Program-made: the position numbers and the translations under genes
Origin: Flavobacteriales bacterium
GTDB lineage: Bacteria > Bacteroidota > Bacteroidia > Flavobacteriales > Flavobacteriaceae
DNA: 64,000 nt
Assembly (NCBI GenBank): GCA_018335925.1
Contig: JAGXRF010000083.1
Coordinates: 1-64,000 of the forward strand
Direction: 5' to 3'
In this document: one piece after another, positions 43,084 through 50,753 of the stretch
How positions within the stretch are numbered: position 1 is the stretch's first letter
How the letters are laid out: each line of letters starts with the position of its first letter
Notes under the pieces: generated by a model
What the model was told of the DNA's origin: nothing
The model's database searches: none
The model's input: the letters and a program-made list of their open reading frames with translations, nothing else

Positions 43084-44157
43084 CTAAATTGATTTTTCTA
43101 ACGCTTGCATTACTTCTACCAAAACCTTTACGCTCTCTATAGGCATGGCATTGTAAATAGAAGCTCTGTAGCCTCCAACAGAACGGTGCCCGTTGATACC
43201 AGAAATACCAGCTTCTTTCCAAAGTGCATCAAATTTTTCTTTTAAAGTTTCGTCTTGCAACAAAAAACAAGCATTCATCAAACTTCTATCCTCATGGTTA
43301 GCTGTTCCAACAAAGCAAGGATTTCTGTCTATTTCTTGGTACAATAAGGCAGCTTTTTCTTCATTTAATTTTTCCACAGTAGCAACACCACCTTGTGCTT
43401 TGATCCATTGCATGGTTAATAACGAAACATATACAGCATACACCGATGGGGTATTGTACATGCTTTCTTTACTAATGTGTTGTTGGTAGTTTAAAATATT
43501 TGGAATGGTGCGATTGGTTTTTCCTAACAAATCTTCTTTAACTACAACCAATGTGGTACCTGCAGGCCCCATATTTTTTTGAGCCCCTGCATAAATTAAT
43601 CCGAATTCGGAAAAATCTAAAACTCTGGAAAAAATATCCGAACTCATGTCGCAAATCATAGGGACATTGGTATTTGGAAATTCTTTCATTTGGGTACCAA
43701 AAATGGTATTGTTGCTGGTGCAGTGAAAATATGCTGCATCTTCCGGAATGTGATATCCTTTTGGAATATGGTTAAAATTTGCTTCTTTAGAAGAAGCAAC
43801 AACCTCTACTTCCCCAAAATTTTTAGCTTCTTTGATGGCACTTTGGGCCCAGGTTCCCGTTTCTAAGTAGGCAGCTTTGCCACCTTCGGGCAACAAATTC
43901 ATCGGAACTCTTAAAAATTCCATGCTTGCTCCACCTTGTAAAAACAATGCTTGGTAACCTTGGTTTTGTAGCCCTAATAATTCAAGTGCCAAACTTCTTG
44001 CTTCTTCCATTACGGCAACAAACTCTTTGCTACGATGCGAAACTTCTAAAACAGATAAGCCAGTACCATTAAAATTGATGATAGCTTCGGAAGCTTTTTG
44101 TAAAACACTCGCAGGTAAAATACTAGGTCCTGCACTAAAGTTATGTATTTTTTTCAT
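43084..44157 (-). CDS. serC: Phosphoserine aminotransferase
   Basis: A 357-residue PLP enzyme converting 3-phosphohydroxypyruvate and glutamate to phosphoserine; it can also serve pyridoxine synthesis. HNFSAGPSILP is the family start, GGASMEFLRVPMNLLP holds phosphate-binding residues, K194 in AGAQKNMGPAG is the PLP lysine, and SGINGHRSVGGYRASIYNAM lies at the C-terminus. It precedes serA. The gap to the upstream acyl-CoA reductase is about 150 bases, so it may have its own promoter, but I find no exact TAnnTTTG box there. Confidence 0.95.
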   Translation of the reverse strand: MKKIHNFSAGPSILPASVLQKASEAIINFNGTGLSVLEVSHRSKEFVAVMEEARSLALELLGLQNQGYQALFLQGGASMEFLRVPMNLLPEGGKAAYLETGTWAQSAIKEAKNFGEVEVVASSKEANFNHIPKGYHIPEDAAYFHCTSNNTIFGTQMKEFPNTNVPMICDMSSDIFSRVLDFSEFGLIYAGAQKNMGPAGTTLVVVKEDLLGKTNRTIPNILNYQQHISKESMYNTPSVYAVYVSLLTMQWIKAQGGVATVEKLNEEKAALLYQEIDRNPCFVGTANHEDRSLMNACFLLQDETLKEKFDALWKEAGISGINGHRSVGGYRASIYNAMPIESVKVLVEVMQALEKSI

Positions 44158-44308
44158 GGTGAAGAAATTCTGAAATATATAAGATGGGCAAATTTCGCTT
44201 TTTTAGAGGAATTAATTCCATAAAAACAACTTGATTTTTAAGCGTTTTAACACATCGAAAACGAAATAGTTGATAAATTTTTAATTCTGTTTTTTTGGTG
44301 CACGAAAT

Positions 44309-45355
44309 TTACAAATTCAATAAAAATTGCATGGTATCCATTCCATCTGCATAATCCCATAATTCGGGCTTTTGGGTTTCTCCAAATGCAATGCTATTGG
44401 GTAGGAAACTTGAAACCACACACTGAATTTGTTCTTGGTCAGCTTTCAACCTACGTTGAATTTGCTCTACGGAATCATAAAATTCATAAAATACTGAAGA
44501 AATAGGGGAGGCATAACGAGTATCTTCTTTTAAAGTAATAAATCCATTGTCTAATAACTTTTCGTTACTCATCAAAAATACTGCCTTGTTGTAATCGTAG
44601 TTGTTGGCATATTTATCGTCATAAATCACCTCATTAAACGGAAAAATAGCTTGAAAAAAGGCTTGAAAATCATATCCTTTAGAGACAAATAGCTTGTTTA
44701 CATTTCTGCAACCCAATCCAAAATAGGTAAAAATATCTATTCCCAATTTTTGTAAATCATCTTCCGTTTCATTTCCATTTAAAACTGCAACGGAATTTCT
44801 GTTTTTACGAATAATATGTGGTACTTTTCCAAAGTAATACTCAAAGTATCGTGCACTATTGTTACTACCTGTAGCAATAGTAGCATCAAAATTTTGTAAT
44901 CGTTCTACCCACGTTACACTTTTCTCATTCGTGTACGATTGCAAAAAATCTACGATTAGAGGAATTAAAAATTTATCTTGTGAAGATAGTTTTGCTTGCA
45001 AAGAATGTCCGCTTAACCATACACATAACACATCGTGTAAACCCACCATTGGAATGTTTCCTGCCAAAACCAAGCCAATGTTTTTTGGGCTTTTGGTCGG
45101 AAGAGTATAGTTTTTTAACCAAGTTTGGATATTGTTTGGTTGTAAAGCTTCCCCCCATGATTCCAAAGCAAACAGTACTTGCTCTTTGGTGAACCAAGGG
45201 TTGTAATTTCTGGCTTGTGAGATGGTAGATTCCATCTTTTCAAAGAAATGTTCATTTCCCCAAACGTCTTCTTTTTGAATCCATTGCTGGTTTTTGGCTT
45301 GTTGTAAAAATTGTCCTAGAGCAATTAGTGCTTCTACTTTGGTGTTATGTAACAT
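44309..45355 (-). CDS. Acyl-CoA reductase (LuxC family)
   Basis: About 348 residues. IGLVLAGNIPMVGLHDVLCV and LSGHSLQAKLSSQDKFLIP are the nucleotide-binding region of LuxC-like acyl-CoA reductases, and FTYFGLGCRNVNKLFV contains the probable catalytic Cys. These enzymes reduce acyl-CoA to aldehyde with NADPH; the natural substrate outside luminous bacteria is unclear. I start it at ATG 45355. The frame is open to 45397, but that ATG overlaps a -7 promoter box for the same strand. The gene is divergent from a ferredoxin gene, a possible electron carrier. Confidence 0.82.
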   Translation of the reverse strand: MLHNTKVEALIALGQFLQQAKNQQWIQKEDVWGNEHFFEKMESTISQARNYNPWFTKEQVLFALESWGEALQPNNIQTWLKNYTLPTKSPKNIGLVLAGNIPMVGLHDVLCVWLSGHSLQAKLSSQDKFLIPLIVDFLQSYTNEKSVTWVERLQNFDATIATGSNNSARYFEYYFGKVPHIIRKNRNSVAVLNGNETEDDLQKLGIDIFTYFGLGCRNVNKLFVSKGYDFQAFFQAIFPFNEVIYDDKYANNYDYNKAVFLMSNEKLLDNGFITLKEDTRYASPISSVFYEFYDSVEQIQRRLKADQEQIQCVVSSFLPNSIAFGETQKPELWDYADGMDTMQFLLNL

Positions 45356-45360
45356 AGGTG

Positions 45361-45402
45361 TTTGTAGAATCGAAGTTTTGGTTATATTTTTGTGCAAAAA
45401 TA
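45361..45402. promoter_or_regulatory. Overlapping divergent promoters (ferredoxin and acyl-CoA reductase)
   Basis: On the plus strand TTTG (45361-45364) is followed after 20 bases by TATTTTTG (45385-45392), giving a start near 45398 for the ferredoxin gene. On the minus strand TATTTTTG lies at 45395-45402, giving a start near 45388 for the acyl-CoA reductase. The two -7 boxes form the palindrome TATTTTTGTGCAAAAATA, so the two polymerases could not bind together. The minus-strand -33 element is not clear. Confidence 0.55.
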
Positions 45403-45437
45403 ACGTATTACTTTCAATTCATTAAATATATCCAAAC

Positions 45438-45788
45438 ATGGCTATTATCATAACAGACGAATGTATTAACTGCGGTGCTTGCGAACCGGAATGTCCGAAT
45501 AACGCTATTTATGAAGGTGCTGCAGAATGGAGATATAAAGAGGGCACCAAATTAACCGGAAAAATTGTTTTACCAACTGGTATGGAGGTAGATGCAGATG
45601 CTCCACAAATTCCTGTTTCTGACGATGTTTATTATATAGTACCAGACAAGTGTACTGAATGTATGGGATTTCACGAAGAGCCTCAGTGTGCAGCAGTTTG
45701 TCCGGTAGATTGTTGTGTACCTGATGAAAACCATGTGGAGGATGAAGAAACCCTTCTCAACCGAAAAGCATTTTTGCACAATGAATAA
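45438..45788 (+). CDS. 4Fe-4S dicluster ferredoxin
   Basis: A 116-residue ferredoxin. [19 protein letters not shown] carries the first CxxCxxCxxxCP cluster at residues 10-28, and [20 protein letters not shown] with the spacing CxxCx8CxxxCP forms the second, as in bacterial 2[4Fe-4S] ferredoxins with an inserted loop. The C-terminal tail is acidic. It is a soluble electron carrier; the partner is not shown, though the divergent acyl-CoA reductase is a candidate. A clear promoter and a terminator bracket it as a single-gene transcript. Confidence 0.92.
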   Translation: MAIIITDECINCGACEPECPNNAIYEGAAEWRYKEGTKLTGKIVLPTGMEVDADAPQIPVSDDVYYIVPDKCTECMGFHEEPQCAAVCPVDCCVPDENHVEDEETLLNRKAFLHNE

Positions 45789-45791
45789 TAC

Positions 45792-45816
45792 AATCCCTCT
45801 TCGGAGGGATTTTTTA
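45792..45816 (+). terminator. Intrinsic terminator of the ferredoxin gene
   Basis: AATCCCTC and GAGGGATT pair perfectly around a TTCG tetraloop (45792-45811), followed by five T residues. It starts three bases after the ferredoxin stop. Confidence 0.92.
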
Positions 45817-45841
45817 TGCAAATTACTTTGTAGAATAATCT

Positions 45842-45849
45842 TATATTTG
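45842..45849 (+). promoter_or_regulatory. -7 box of the ychF promoter
   Basis: TATATTTG matches the TAnnTTTG consensus 20 bases before the ychF start codon and just after the ferredoxin terminator. A TTTG lies only 11 bases upstream, too close for the usual spacing, so the -33 element is uncertain. Confidence 0.55.
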
Positions 45850-45869
45850 CCGCTTCAAAATAATCATCC

Positions 45870-46964
45870 ATGAAAGCAGGAATTGTAGGACTTCCGAACG
45901 TAGGTAAATCTACTTTATTTAATTGTTTGTCAAATGCCAAAGCACAAAGTGCAAACTTTCCGTTTTGTACTATCGAACCAAATATTGGAGTAGTAAACGT
46001 ACCAGATCCAAGGTTAGAAGCTTTGGAAAAATTGGTACAGCCAGAAAAAGTAGTTCCTGCAACCGTAGAAATTGTCGACATTGCCGGATTGGTAAAAGGT
46101 GCAAGTAAAGGAGAAGGATTAGGCAATCAATTTTTAGGAAATATCCGCGAATGCCATGCCATTATTCACGTGTTGAGATGTTTTAACAACGATAATATCA
46201 TTCACGTAGAGGGTAGTGTAAATCCGGTTCGTGACAAGGAAATCATAGACATCGAGTTACAATTAAAAGATTTAGAAACCGTTGAAAAACGTTTGGATAA
46301 AGTAAAGAAAACTGCCAAAGCAGGCATCAAAGAAGCCCAAGTAGAAGCAGCTTTGTTGGAAAGAATTCAACAGGCATTATTGGCTGCGAAGTCTGCCAGA
46401 ACCGTGCAGCCTATCAACCAAGACGAAGCTGATTTGATCCAAAGTTTTCAATTAATTACTTCCAAGCCTGTGTTGTATGTTTGTAATGTAGATGAAAATA
46501 GTGCCAAATCTGGAAATGCTTATGTGGAGCAAGTAAAGGAATTGGTGAAAGAAGAAAATGCCCAAGTATTGGTATTGGCTGTTGCTACAGAAGCCGATAT
46601 TACCGAATTAGAAACTTTTGAGGAGCGACAATTATTTTTAGAAGATTTAGGGTTAGACGAGCCAGGAGTTTCTAAATTAATTCGTTCTGCTTATAAACTT
46701 TTGAACTTACAAACTTATTTTACTGCTGGGGTAAAAGAAGTAAGAGCTTGGACCATTCAAGTAGGGGATACCGCTCCAAAAGCCGCTGGTGTAATTCACT
46801 CTGACTTTGAAAAAGGATTTATCCGTGCTGAAGTAATTGCTTTTGAAGATTACGTAGCTTTTGGTTCGGAAGCCAAAGTAAAAGAAGCCGGAAAATTAAG
46901 AGTAGAAGGAAAAGAATACATTGTGAAAGATGGCGATGTAATGCATTTCCGTTTCAACGTGTAA
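45870..46964 (+). CDS. ychF: Redox-regulated ATPase/GTPase YchF
   Basis: A 364-residue Obg-like ATPase, universally conserved and associated with the ribosome. The P-loop GLPNVGKST is at residues 7-15, NFPFCTIEPN is the switch region, DIAGLVKGASKGEGLGNQFL carries G3, and YVCNVDEN stands where the NKxD motif is altered, explaining the ATP preference of this family. The C-terminal TGS-like domain ends KDGDVMHFRFNV. It is monocistronic with its own -7 box. Confidence 0.95.
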   Translation: MKAGIVGLPNVGKSTLFNCLSNAKAQSANFPFCTIEPNIGVVNVPDPRLEALEKLVQPEKVVPATVEIVDIAGLVKGASKGEGLGNQFLGNIRECHAIIHVLRCFNNDNIIHVEGSVNPVRDKEIIDIELQLKDLETVEKRLDKVKKTAKAGIKEAQVEAALLERIQQALLAAKSARTVQPINQDEADLIQSFQLITSKPVLYVCNVDENSAKSGNAYVEQVKELVKEENAQVLVLAVATEADITELETFEERQLFLEDLGLDEPGVSKLIRSAYKLLNLQTYFTAGVKEVRAWTIQVGDTAPKAAGVIHSDFEKGFIRAEVIAFEDYVAFGSEAKVKEAGKLRVEGKEYIVKDGDVMHFRFNV

Positions 46965-46993
46965 TTCCGTTATCATTTCATTCTATAAAATGC

Positions 46994-47001
46994 TATCTTT
47001 G
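46994..47001 (+). promoter_or_regulatory. -7 box of the mce promoter
   Basis: TATCTTTG matches TAnnTTTG 21 bases before the start of the methylmalonyl-CoA epimerase gene. A -33 element is not evident. Confidence 0.5.
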
Positions 47002-47022
47002 AAATTATAAAATTTTAGAGAC

Positions 47023-47430
47023 ATGTTATCGCATATTGAACATTTAGGAATTGCTGTGAAAAGTTTAGAGGTTGCTATTCCGTTTTGGGAAGAAAAATTA
47101 GGATTGAAATGTTATAAGATTGAGGAAGTTGCAGATCAAAAAGTCAAAACAGCTTTTTTTCAGATAGGAGCCTCCAAAATTGAATTATTAGAATCTACCG
47201 ACCCTGAAGGTCCTATAGGAAAGTTTATAGAGAAGAAAGGAGAAGGAATTCACCATATTGCATTTGCCACAAAAAATATAGAACAACAATTGATAACTTT
47301 AGAGCAAAGCGGTGTTCAATTAATTGATAAAATGCCTCGTAAAGGTGCGGAAGGTTTAGACATTGCTTTTTTACATCCAAAATCCACTCATGGGGTGTTG
47401 TTAGAACTTTGCGAAAATAAAAATTCATGA
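47023..47430 (+). CDS. mce: Methylmalonyl-CoA epimerase
   Basis: A 135-residue vicinal-oxygen-chelate enzyme that interconverts (R)- and (S)-methylmalonyl-CoA in propionate metabolism. IEHLGIAVKSLEVAIPFWEE opens with the metal-binding His7, IELLESTDPEGPIGKFIEKK and GIHHIAFATKNIE carry further ligands, and HGVLLELCE supplies the final Glu. Size and order match the single-fold epimerases. The stop overlaps the rhomboid start by four bases, so the two genes are co-transcribed. Confidence 0.92.
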   Translation: MLSHIEHLGIAVKSLEVAIPFWEEKLGLKCYKIEEVADQKVKTAFFQIGASKIELLESTDPEGPIGKFIEKKGEGIHHIAFATKNIEQQLITLEQSGVQLIDKMPRKGAEGLDIAFLHPKSTHGVLLELCENKNS

Positions 47431-48203
47431 TATTTCCCATTGGTGACGATCAGGTCAAAGGTGGACCATGGCCTTTGTTTAGCTATGGTTTTATCTTGTT
47501 AAATGTATTGGTATTTTTTTACTTTCAATTACCAAACACAGCCTTTACATACGGTTATTCGATGGTTCCTTATGAAATTATCCATCAAATAGATTTGGTA
47601 GGAGAGGTTCATGGGATTCCATTAACCAAATCACCGAATCCCATTTGGTTGACCTTTTTTACTTCCATATTTATGCATGGCGATTGGATGCATTTGTTAG
47701 GAAATATGGTTTTTTTATGGGTATTTGCAGACAACATTGAGTCGACTATTGGAAACTTTCGATTTTTGATTTTCTATGTTCTTGGTGGAATTATAGCCTC
47801 TTTTACCCATATTTATTTTAACTGGAATTCAATAATCCCAACATTGGGAGCAAGTGGAGCTATTGTAGCTTGCTTGGGAGCATATTTGGTAATGTTTCCT
47901 AAGTCAACCATTCAAATGTTGGTTTTTATCAAAGTGATACGAATACCTGCGTTTGTATTTTTGCTTTTTTGGATCATTCAACAATTGGTAAGTGGATACG
48001 GTTCCTTACAATCTACTGACGGAGGAGGAGTGGCATGGTTTGCACACATAGGTGGATTTATTTTTGGTTTGTTAGGAGGTATGTATTTTAGATGGGTTTA
48101 CCCTAAAATGCTTCATATAGGAGTAGAGTATTGTCCGCAAAAAAGAAAATCTTATCGTTACAACAACCGTATAATCACCTCAAAATTAAAGTCGTGGAAT
48201 TAA
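47427..48203 (+). CDS. Rhomboid family intramembrane serine protease
   Basis: A 258-residue inner-membrane protease with six or seven hydrophobic segments. HGDWMHLLGN (residues 84-93) is the rhomboid HxxxxHxxxN element in TM2, the catalytic Ser143 lies in TLGASGAIVA, and His207 in AWFAHIGGFIFG completes the dyad. A loop of about 40 residues precedes TM2. It cleaves membrane-anchored proteins; the substrate is unknown. It follows mce with a four-base overlap. Confidence 0.92.
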   Translation: MIFPIGDDQVKGGPWPLFSYGFILLNVLVFFYFQLPNTAFTYGYSMVPYEIIHQIDLVGEVHGIPLTKSPNPIWLTFFTSIFMHGDWMHLLGNMVFLWVFADNIESTIGNFRFLIFYVLGGIIASFTHIYFNWNSIIPTLGASGAIVACLGAYLVMFPKSTIQMLVFIKVIRIPAFVFLLFWIIQQLVSGYGSLQSTDGGGVAWFAHIGGFIFGLLGGMYFRWVYPKMLHIGVEYCPQKRKSYRYNNRIITSKLKSWN

Positions 48204-48248
48204 GAATTTGTTGCCTTAAAAATTCATCAATAAAAATGCATGATTTTT

Positions 48249-48279
48249 TTTGGAGTAAATAAAAAAGCAAGTATATTTG
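48249..48279 (+). promoter_or_regulatory. Promoter of tRNA-Ser
   Basis: TTTG (48249-48252) and TATATTTG (48272-48279) are separated by 19 bases, a near-ideal Bacteroidota promoter. Transcription would start near 48285, about 26 bases before the tRNA. Confidence 0.75.
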
Positions 48280-48310
48280 CACTCGCTAATGAGAAATCAT
48301 TAGTCTTATT

Positions 48311-48398
48311 GGAGGAATGGCAGAGTGGTCGATTGCGGCAGTCTTGAAAACTGTTGACTGTAACAGGTCCGGGGGTTCGAATCCCTCTTCCTCCGCCA
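48311..48398 (+). tRNA. tRNA-Ser (UGA)
   Basis: The 88-base sequence folds as a type II tRNA. The acceptor arms are GGAGGAA and TTCCTCC, followed by G and an encoded CCA. The anticodon stem GCAGT/ACTGT encloses the loop CTTGAAA with anticodon TGA. A long variable arm (about TTGACTGTAACAGGT) is present, and the T arm contains GGTTCGAATCC. The long variable arm and the anticodon both give serine. The intact 3' end faces an integrase gene, so this is a likely attachment site. Confidence 0.97.
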
Positions 48399-48418
48399 GT
48401 AGAAATACAAACGTTACT

Positions 48419-48456
48419 AAAACCCACTAAATTCAACAATTTAGTGGGTTTTTTCT
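48419..48456 (+). terminator. Intrinsic terminator after tRNA-Ser
   Basis: A 13-base stem, AACCCACTAAATT with AATTTAGTGGGTT (48421-48433 and 48438-48450), closes on a CAAC loop and is followed by TTTTTT. It ends tRNA transcription and separates it from the integrase region. Confidence 0.9.
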
Positions 48457-48496
48457 TTTAGGGTTATATCAAATTATTCATTAAATCTCAAAGTTT

Positions 48497-48575
48497 AGGT
48501 GTCTTTCAAGGTGTCACTAAAAAATTAAAATTTAAGTGACACCTCGCAATGAAAACACCGCTACTGCAAGGTGTT
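48497..48575. repeat. Iterated AGGTGT boxes upstream of the integrase
   Basis: AGGTGTC occurs at 48497-48503 and 48509-48515, its complement GACACCT at 48538-48544, and AGGTGTT at 48569-48575. The middle pair belongs to a ten-base inverted repeat, AGGTGTCACT (48509-48518) and AGTGACACCT (48535-48544). Clustered boxes between a tRNA and its integrase fit arm-type integrase or excisionase sites; binding is inference. Confidence 0.55.
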
Positions 48576-48657
48576 CAATAACATATTCAAAAAATGTACA
48601 TCTTGTGTGTAGTTATTAAATCAAATAAATTTAATAATAACTTTAAGGTCACCAACA

Positions 48658-49899
48658 ATGAACACATCTTTATCAATTCTCTTCTACATCAAGAGAGCAA
48701 AAGCCAACAATTTAGGAGTTTGTCCAATCTACACCAGAGTTACAGTCAATACTAAACGATTTGAATTTAGTACCAACAAATACATCAATCCCGAAAAATG
48801 GTCCTCAGAAGGCAATAAAGTAAAAGGTTCAACAGAAGAAGCTAGAACAATAAACAGTCACCTTGATTATTTAAAAAATCAAGTTTTAGAAGCCGAGAAG
48901 AAACTTTTTAAAAAAGACATTAGTCTTACTTCAGAAAATCTAAAGAATGAATTGTTTGGTTTGTCAGAAACCAAACGCATGCTCGTCCCTATCTTCCAAG
49001 ACCACAATAACAAAATAAAAGAGTTAGTTGGTAAAGAGTACGCTCCTGGGACATTAGAACGCTACACTACTTCATTGAAACATACTATCGAATTTATGCA
49101 ATGGAAATACAACGTTTCTGATATCGATATTACAAAAATTGATCATGCCTTTATAACCGATTACGAGTTTTGGTTGCGAAGTGTTAGAAACTGTGCTAAT
49201 AATACAACAGTCAAATACCTAAAAAACTTCAATAAAATTATCAAGCTTTGTTTGGCCAATGACTGGCTAGACAAAAATCCATTTGCAAACTATAAATCAA
49301 AAGTTAAGGAAGTTGAACGAGTTTATCTTACGGAAGCAGAAATTCAAAGTATAATCGAAAAAGATTTCAAAACAGAAAGACTATCACTAGTTCGCGATAT
49401 CTTCCTTTTTAGCTGCTTTACAGGTTTGGCTTATATTGATGTCAAAAACTTGACAAAGTCACATATAAGCCTCGGTATTGATGGTGAGAAATGGATATTC
49501 ACGCATAGACAAAAAACTGAAAGTGCTTCCAAAATCCCAATCCTTCCTGTTACACAAATGATAATCGATAAATACGAAAATCATCCGCAATGTAACAATC
49601 AAGATAAACTACTACCTATCCTATCCAACCAAAAGATGAACGCTTATCTAAAAGAAATAGCCGGAATTTGTGAAATTGAAAAAGAATTAACTTTTCATAT
49701 CGCTCGACATACTTTTGCAACGACTGTTACACTTACAAATGGAGTTCCAATTGAAAGTGTGAGTAAAATGCTAGGACATAAAAATTTGAGAACTACTCAA
49801 CATTATGCAAAAGTTTTGGATAGAAAAGTGAGTGACGATATGAAGATATTGAGAGATAAATTATCGAAACAAAATACCTTGACTAAGACATCTTATTGA
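48658..49899 (+). CDS. Tyrosine recombinase/integrase (Bacteroidota type)
   Basis: A 413-residue site-specific recombinase. The N-terminal arm-binding region (LSILFYIKRAKANNLGVCPI onward) and a SAM-like core-binding domain near residues 115-205 precede the catalytic domain. HIARHTFAT carries His347 and Arg350, GHKNLRTTQHYAK carries His374 and the nucleophile Tyr383, and Lys286 lies in RQKTES. The first catalytic Arg, normally in TGLR, is absent: the sequence is CFTGLAYIDV (TGLA at 255-258). IntDOT of CTnDOT also lacks this Arg. The position beside tRNA-Ser implies integration there. Confidence 0.92.
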   Translation: MNTSLSILFYIKRAKANNLGVCPIYTRVTVNTKRFEFSTNKYINPEKWSSEGNKVKGSTEEARTINSHLDYLKNQVLEAEKKLFKKDISLTSENLKNELFGLSETKRMLVPIFQDHNNKIKELVGKEYAPGTLERYTTSLKHTIEFMQWKYNVSDIDITKIDHAFITDYEFWLRSVRNCANNTTVKYLKNFNKIIKLCLANDWLDKNPFANYKSKVKEVERVYLTEAEIQSIIEKDFKTERLSLVRDIFLFSCFTGLAYIDVKNLTKSHISLGIDGEKWIFTHRQKTESASKIPILPVTQMIIDKYENHPQCNNQDKLLPILSNQKMNAYLKEIAGICEIEKELTFHIARHTFATTVTLTNGVPIESVSKMLGHKNLRTTQHYAKVLDRKVSDDMKILRDKLSKQNTLTKTSY

Positions 49900-50070
49900 A
49901 CTACTTCTTTTTTTCAATTTATAATAATAAACATATTATAAAATTGTACAGCCTTTCATTGAACCTTTTTCAAGTTTCAAAAGATTTATCAAAGTATAAT
50001 AATACCATTCTATTAGCATTTATTATTAATCTAATCTTTCATTAATAAATGTTAATTTTTATTAAAAAAC

Positions 50071-50112
50071 TTGGAAACTATTTTGGTGTTAAAAGTTTCC
50101 AACATACATTTG
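50071..50112 (+). promoter_or_regulatory. TetR promoter with long palindromic operator
   Basis: TTTG (50082-50085) and TACATTTG (50105-50112) are 19 bases apart and form a strong promoter. A nine-base inverted repeat, TTGGAAACT (50071-50079) and AGTTTCCAA (50094-50102), embraces the -33 element. A TetR dimer bound there would block polymerase, so the regulator probably represses its own operon, including the efflux genes. Confidence 0.75.
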
Positions 50113-50151
50113 TACCCGAAAATAAAATCCATTAAAGGGGATTTTAGAGAA

Positions 50152-50751
50152 ATGATGAAAGAAAAAATTATAAATAAAGCAAAAGAAATGTTTTTGAGAC
50201 TTGGTTTCAAGAGCATCACTATGGACGATATTGCTTGTGAAATGTGTATTTCTAAAAAAACAATCTATAAATATTTTAGCAACAAAGACATTCTAATTGA
50301 AGAAAGTATTGACTTAGTTCATAAAGAAGTAAAAGAAACAATGGACGCCATAATATCTAAAAATTACAACGCCATTGAAGAAAACTTTGAAATTAAAAGA
50401 ATGTTTCGAGAAATGTTCAAAAGTGCTGAATCTTCGCCTATTTATCAATTAAAAAAACATTATCCTGATATCTACAATAAGGTATTAAACATTCAGGTAA
50501 GCATTTGTGAAGATTGTTTTAGAAAGAACATTTTAAAAGGAATCAAAGAAGGATTGTACCGAGAAAATTTGGACGTTGAAAATTATGTAAAATTTTATTA
50601 TACTTTAATATTTACGATAAACGAAAACACGATGCTAGAAAAAGAATCTCATGAATTAGAATTGAAAGCTTTGGAATATCACATTAGAGCGATGGCTACT
50701 TTAGCCGGAATAATCGAATTAGAAAAACATCTACAAAACCCTATATTATAA
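50152..50751 (+). CDS. TetR family transcriptional regulator
   Basis: About 199 residues. IINKAKEMFLRLGFKSITMD and DIACEMCISKKTIYKYF form the TetR helix-turn-helix at residues 6-43. The C-terminal 140 residues should form the ligand-binding dimer domain, matching the TetR_C-type proteins found before RND operons in Flavobacteriaceae. I chose ATG 50152, after the promoter; the frame extends upstream to 50071 but that would overlap the promoter. It lies two bases before the TolC gene and probably represses the efflux operon until an inducer binds. The inducer is unknown. Confidence 0.88.
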   Translation: MMKEKIINKAKEMFLRLGFKSITMDDIACEMCISKKTIYKYFSNKDILIEESIDLVHKEVKETMDAIISKNYNAIEENFEIKRMFREMFKSAESSPIYQLKKHYPDIYNKVLNIQVSICEDCFRKNILKGIKEGLYRENLDVENYVKFYYTLIFTINENTMLEKESHELELKALEYHIRAMATLAGIIELEKHLQNPIL

Positions 50752-50753
50752 AA

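Noticed and set aside
48227..48439. Minus-strand ORF of 70 residues containing [11 protein letters not shown]
   Set aside because: It is the antisense of tRNA-Ser and its terminator, a well-known spurious call.
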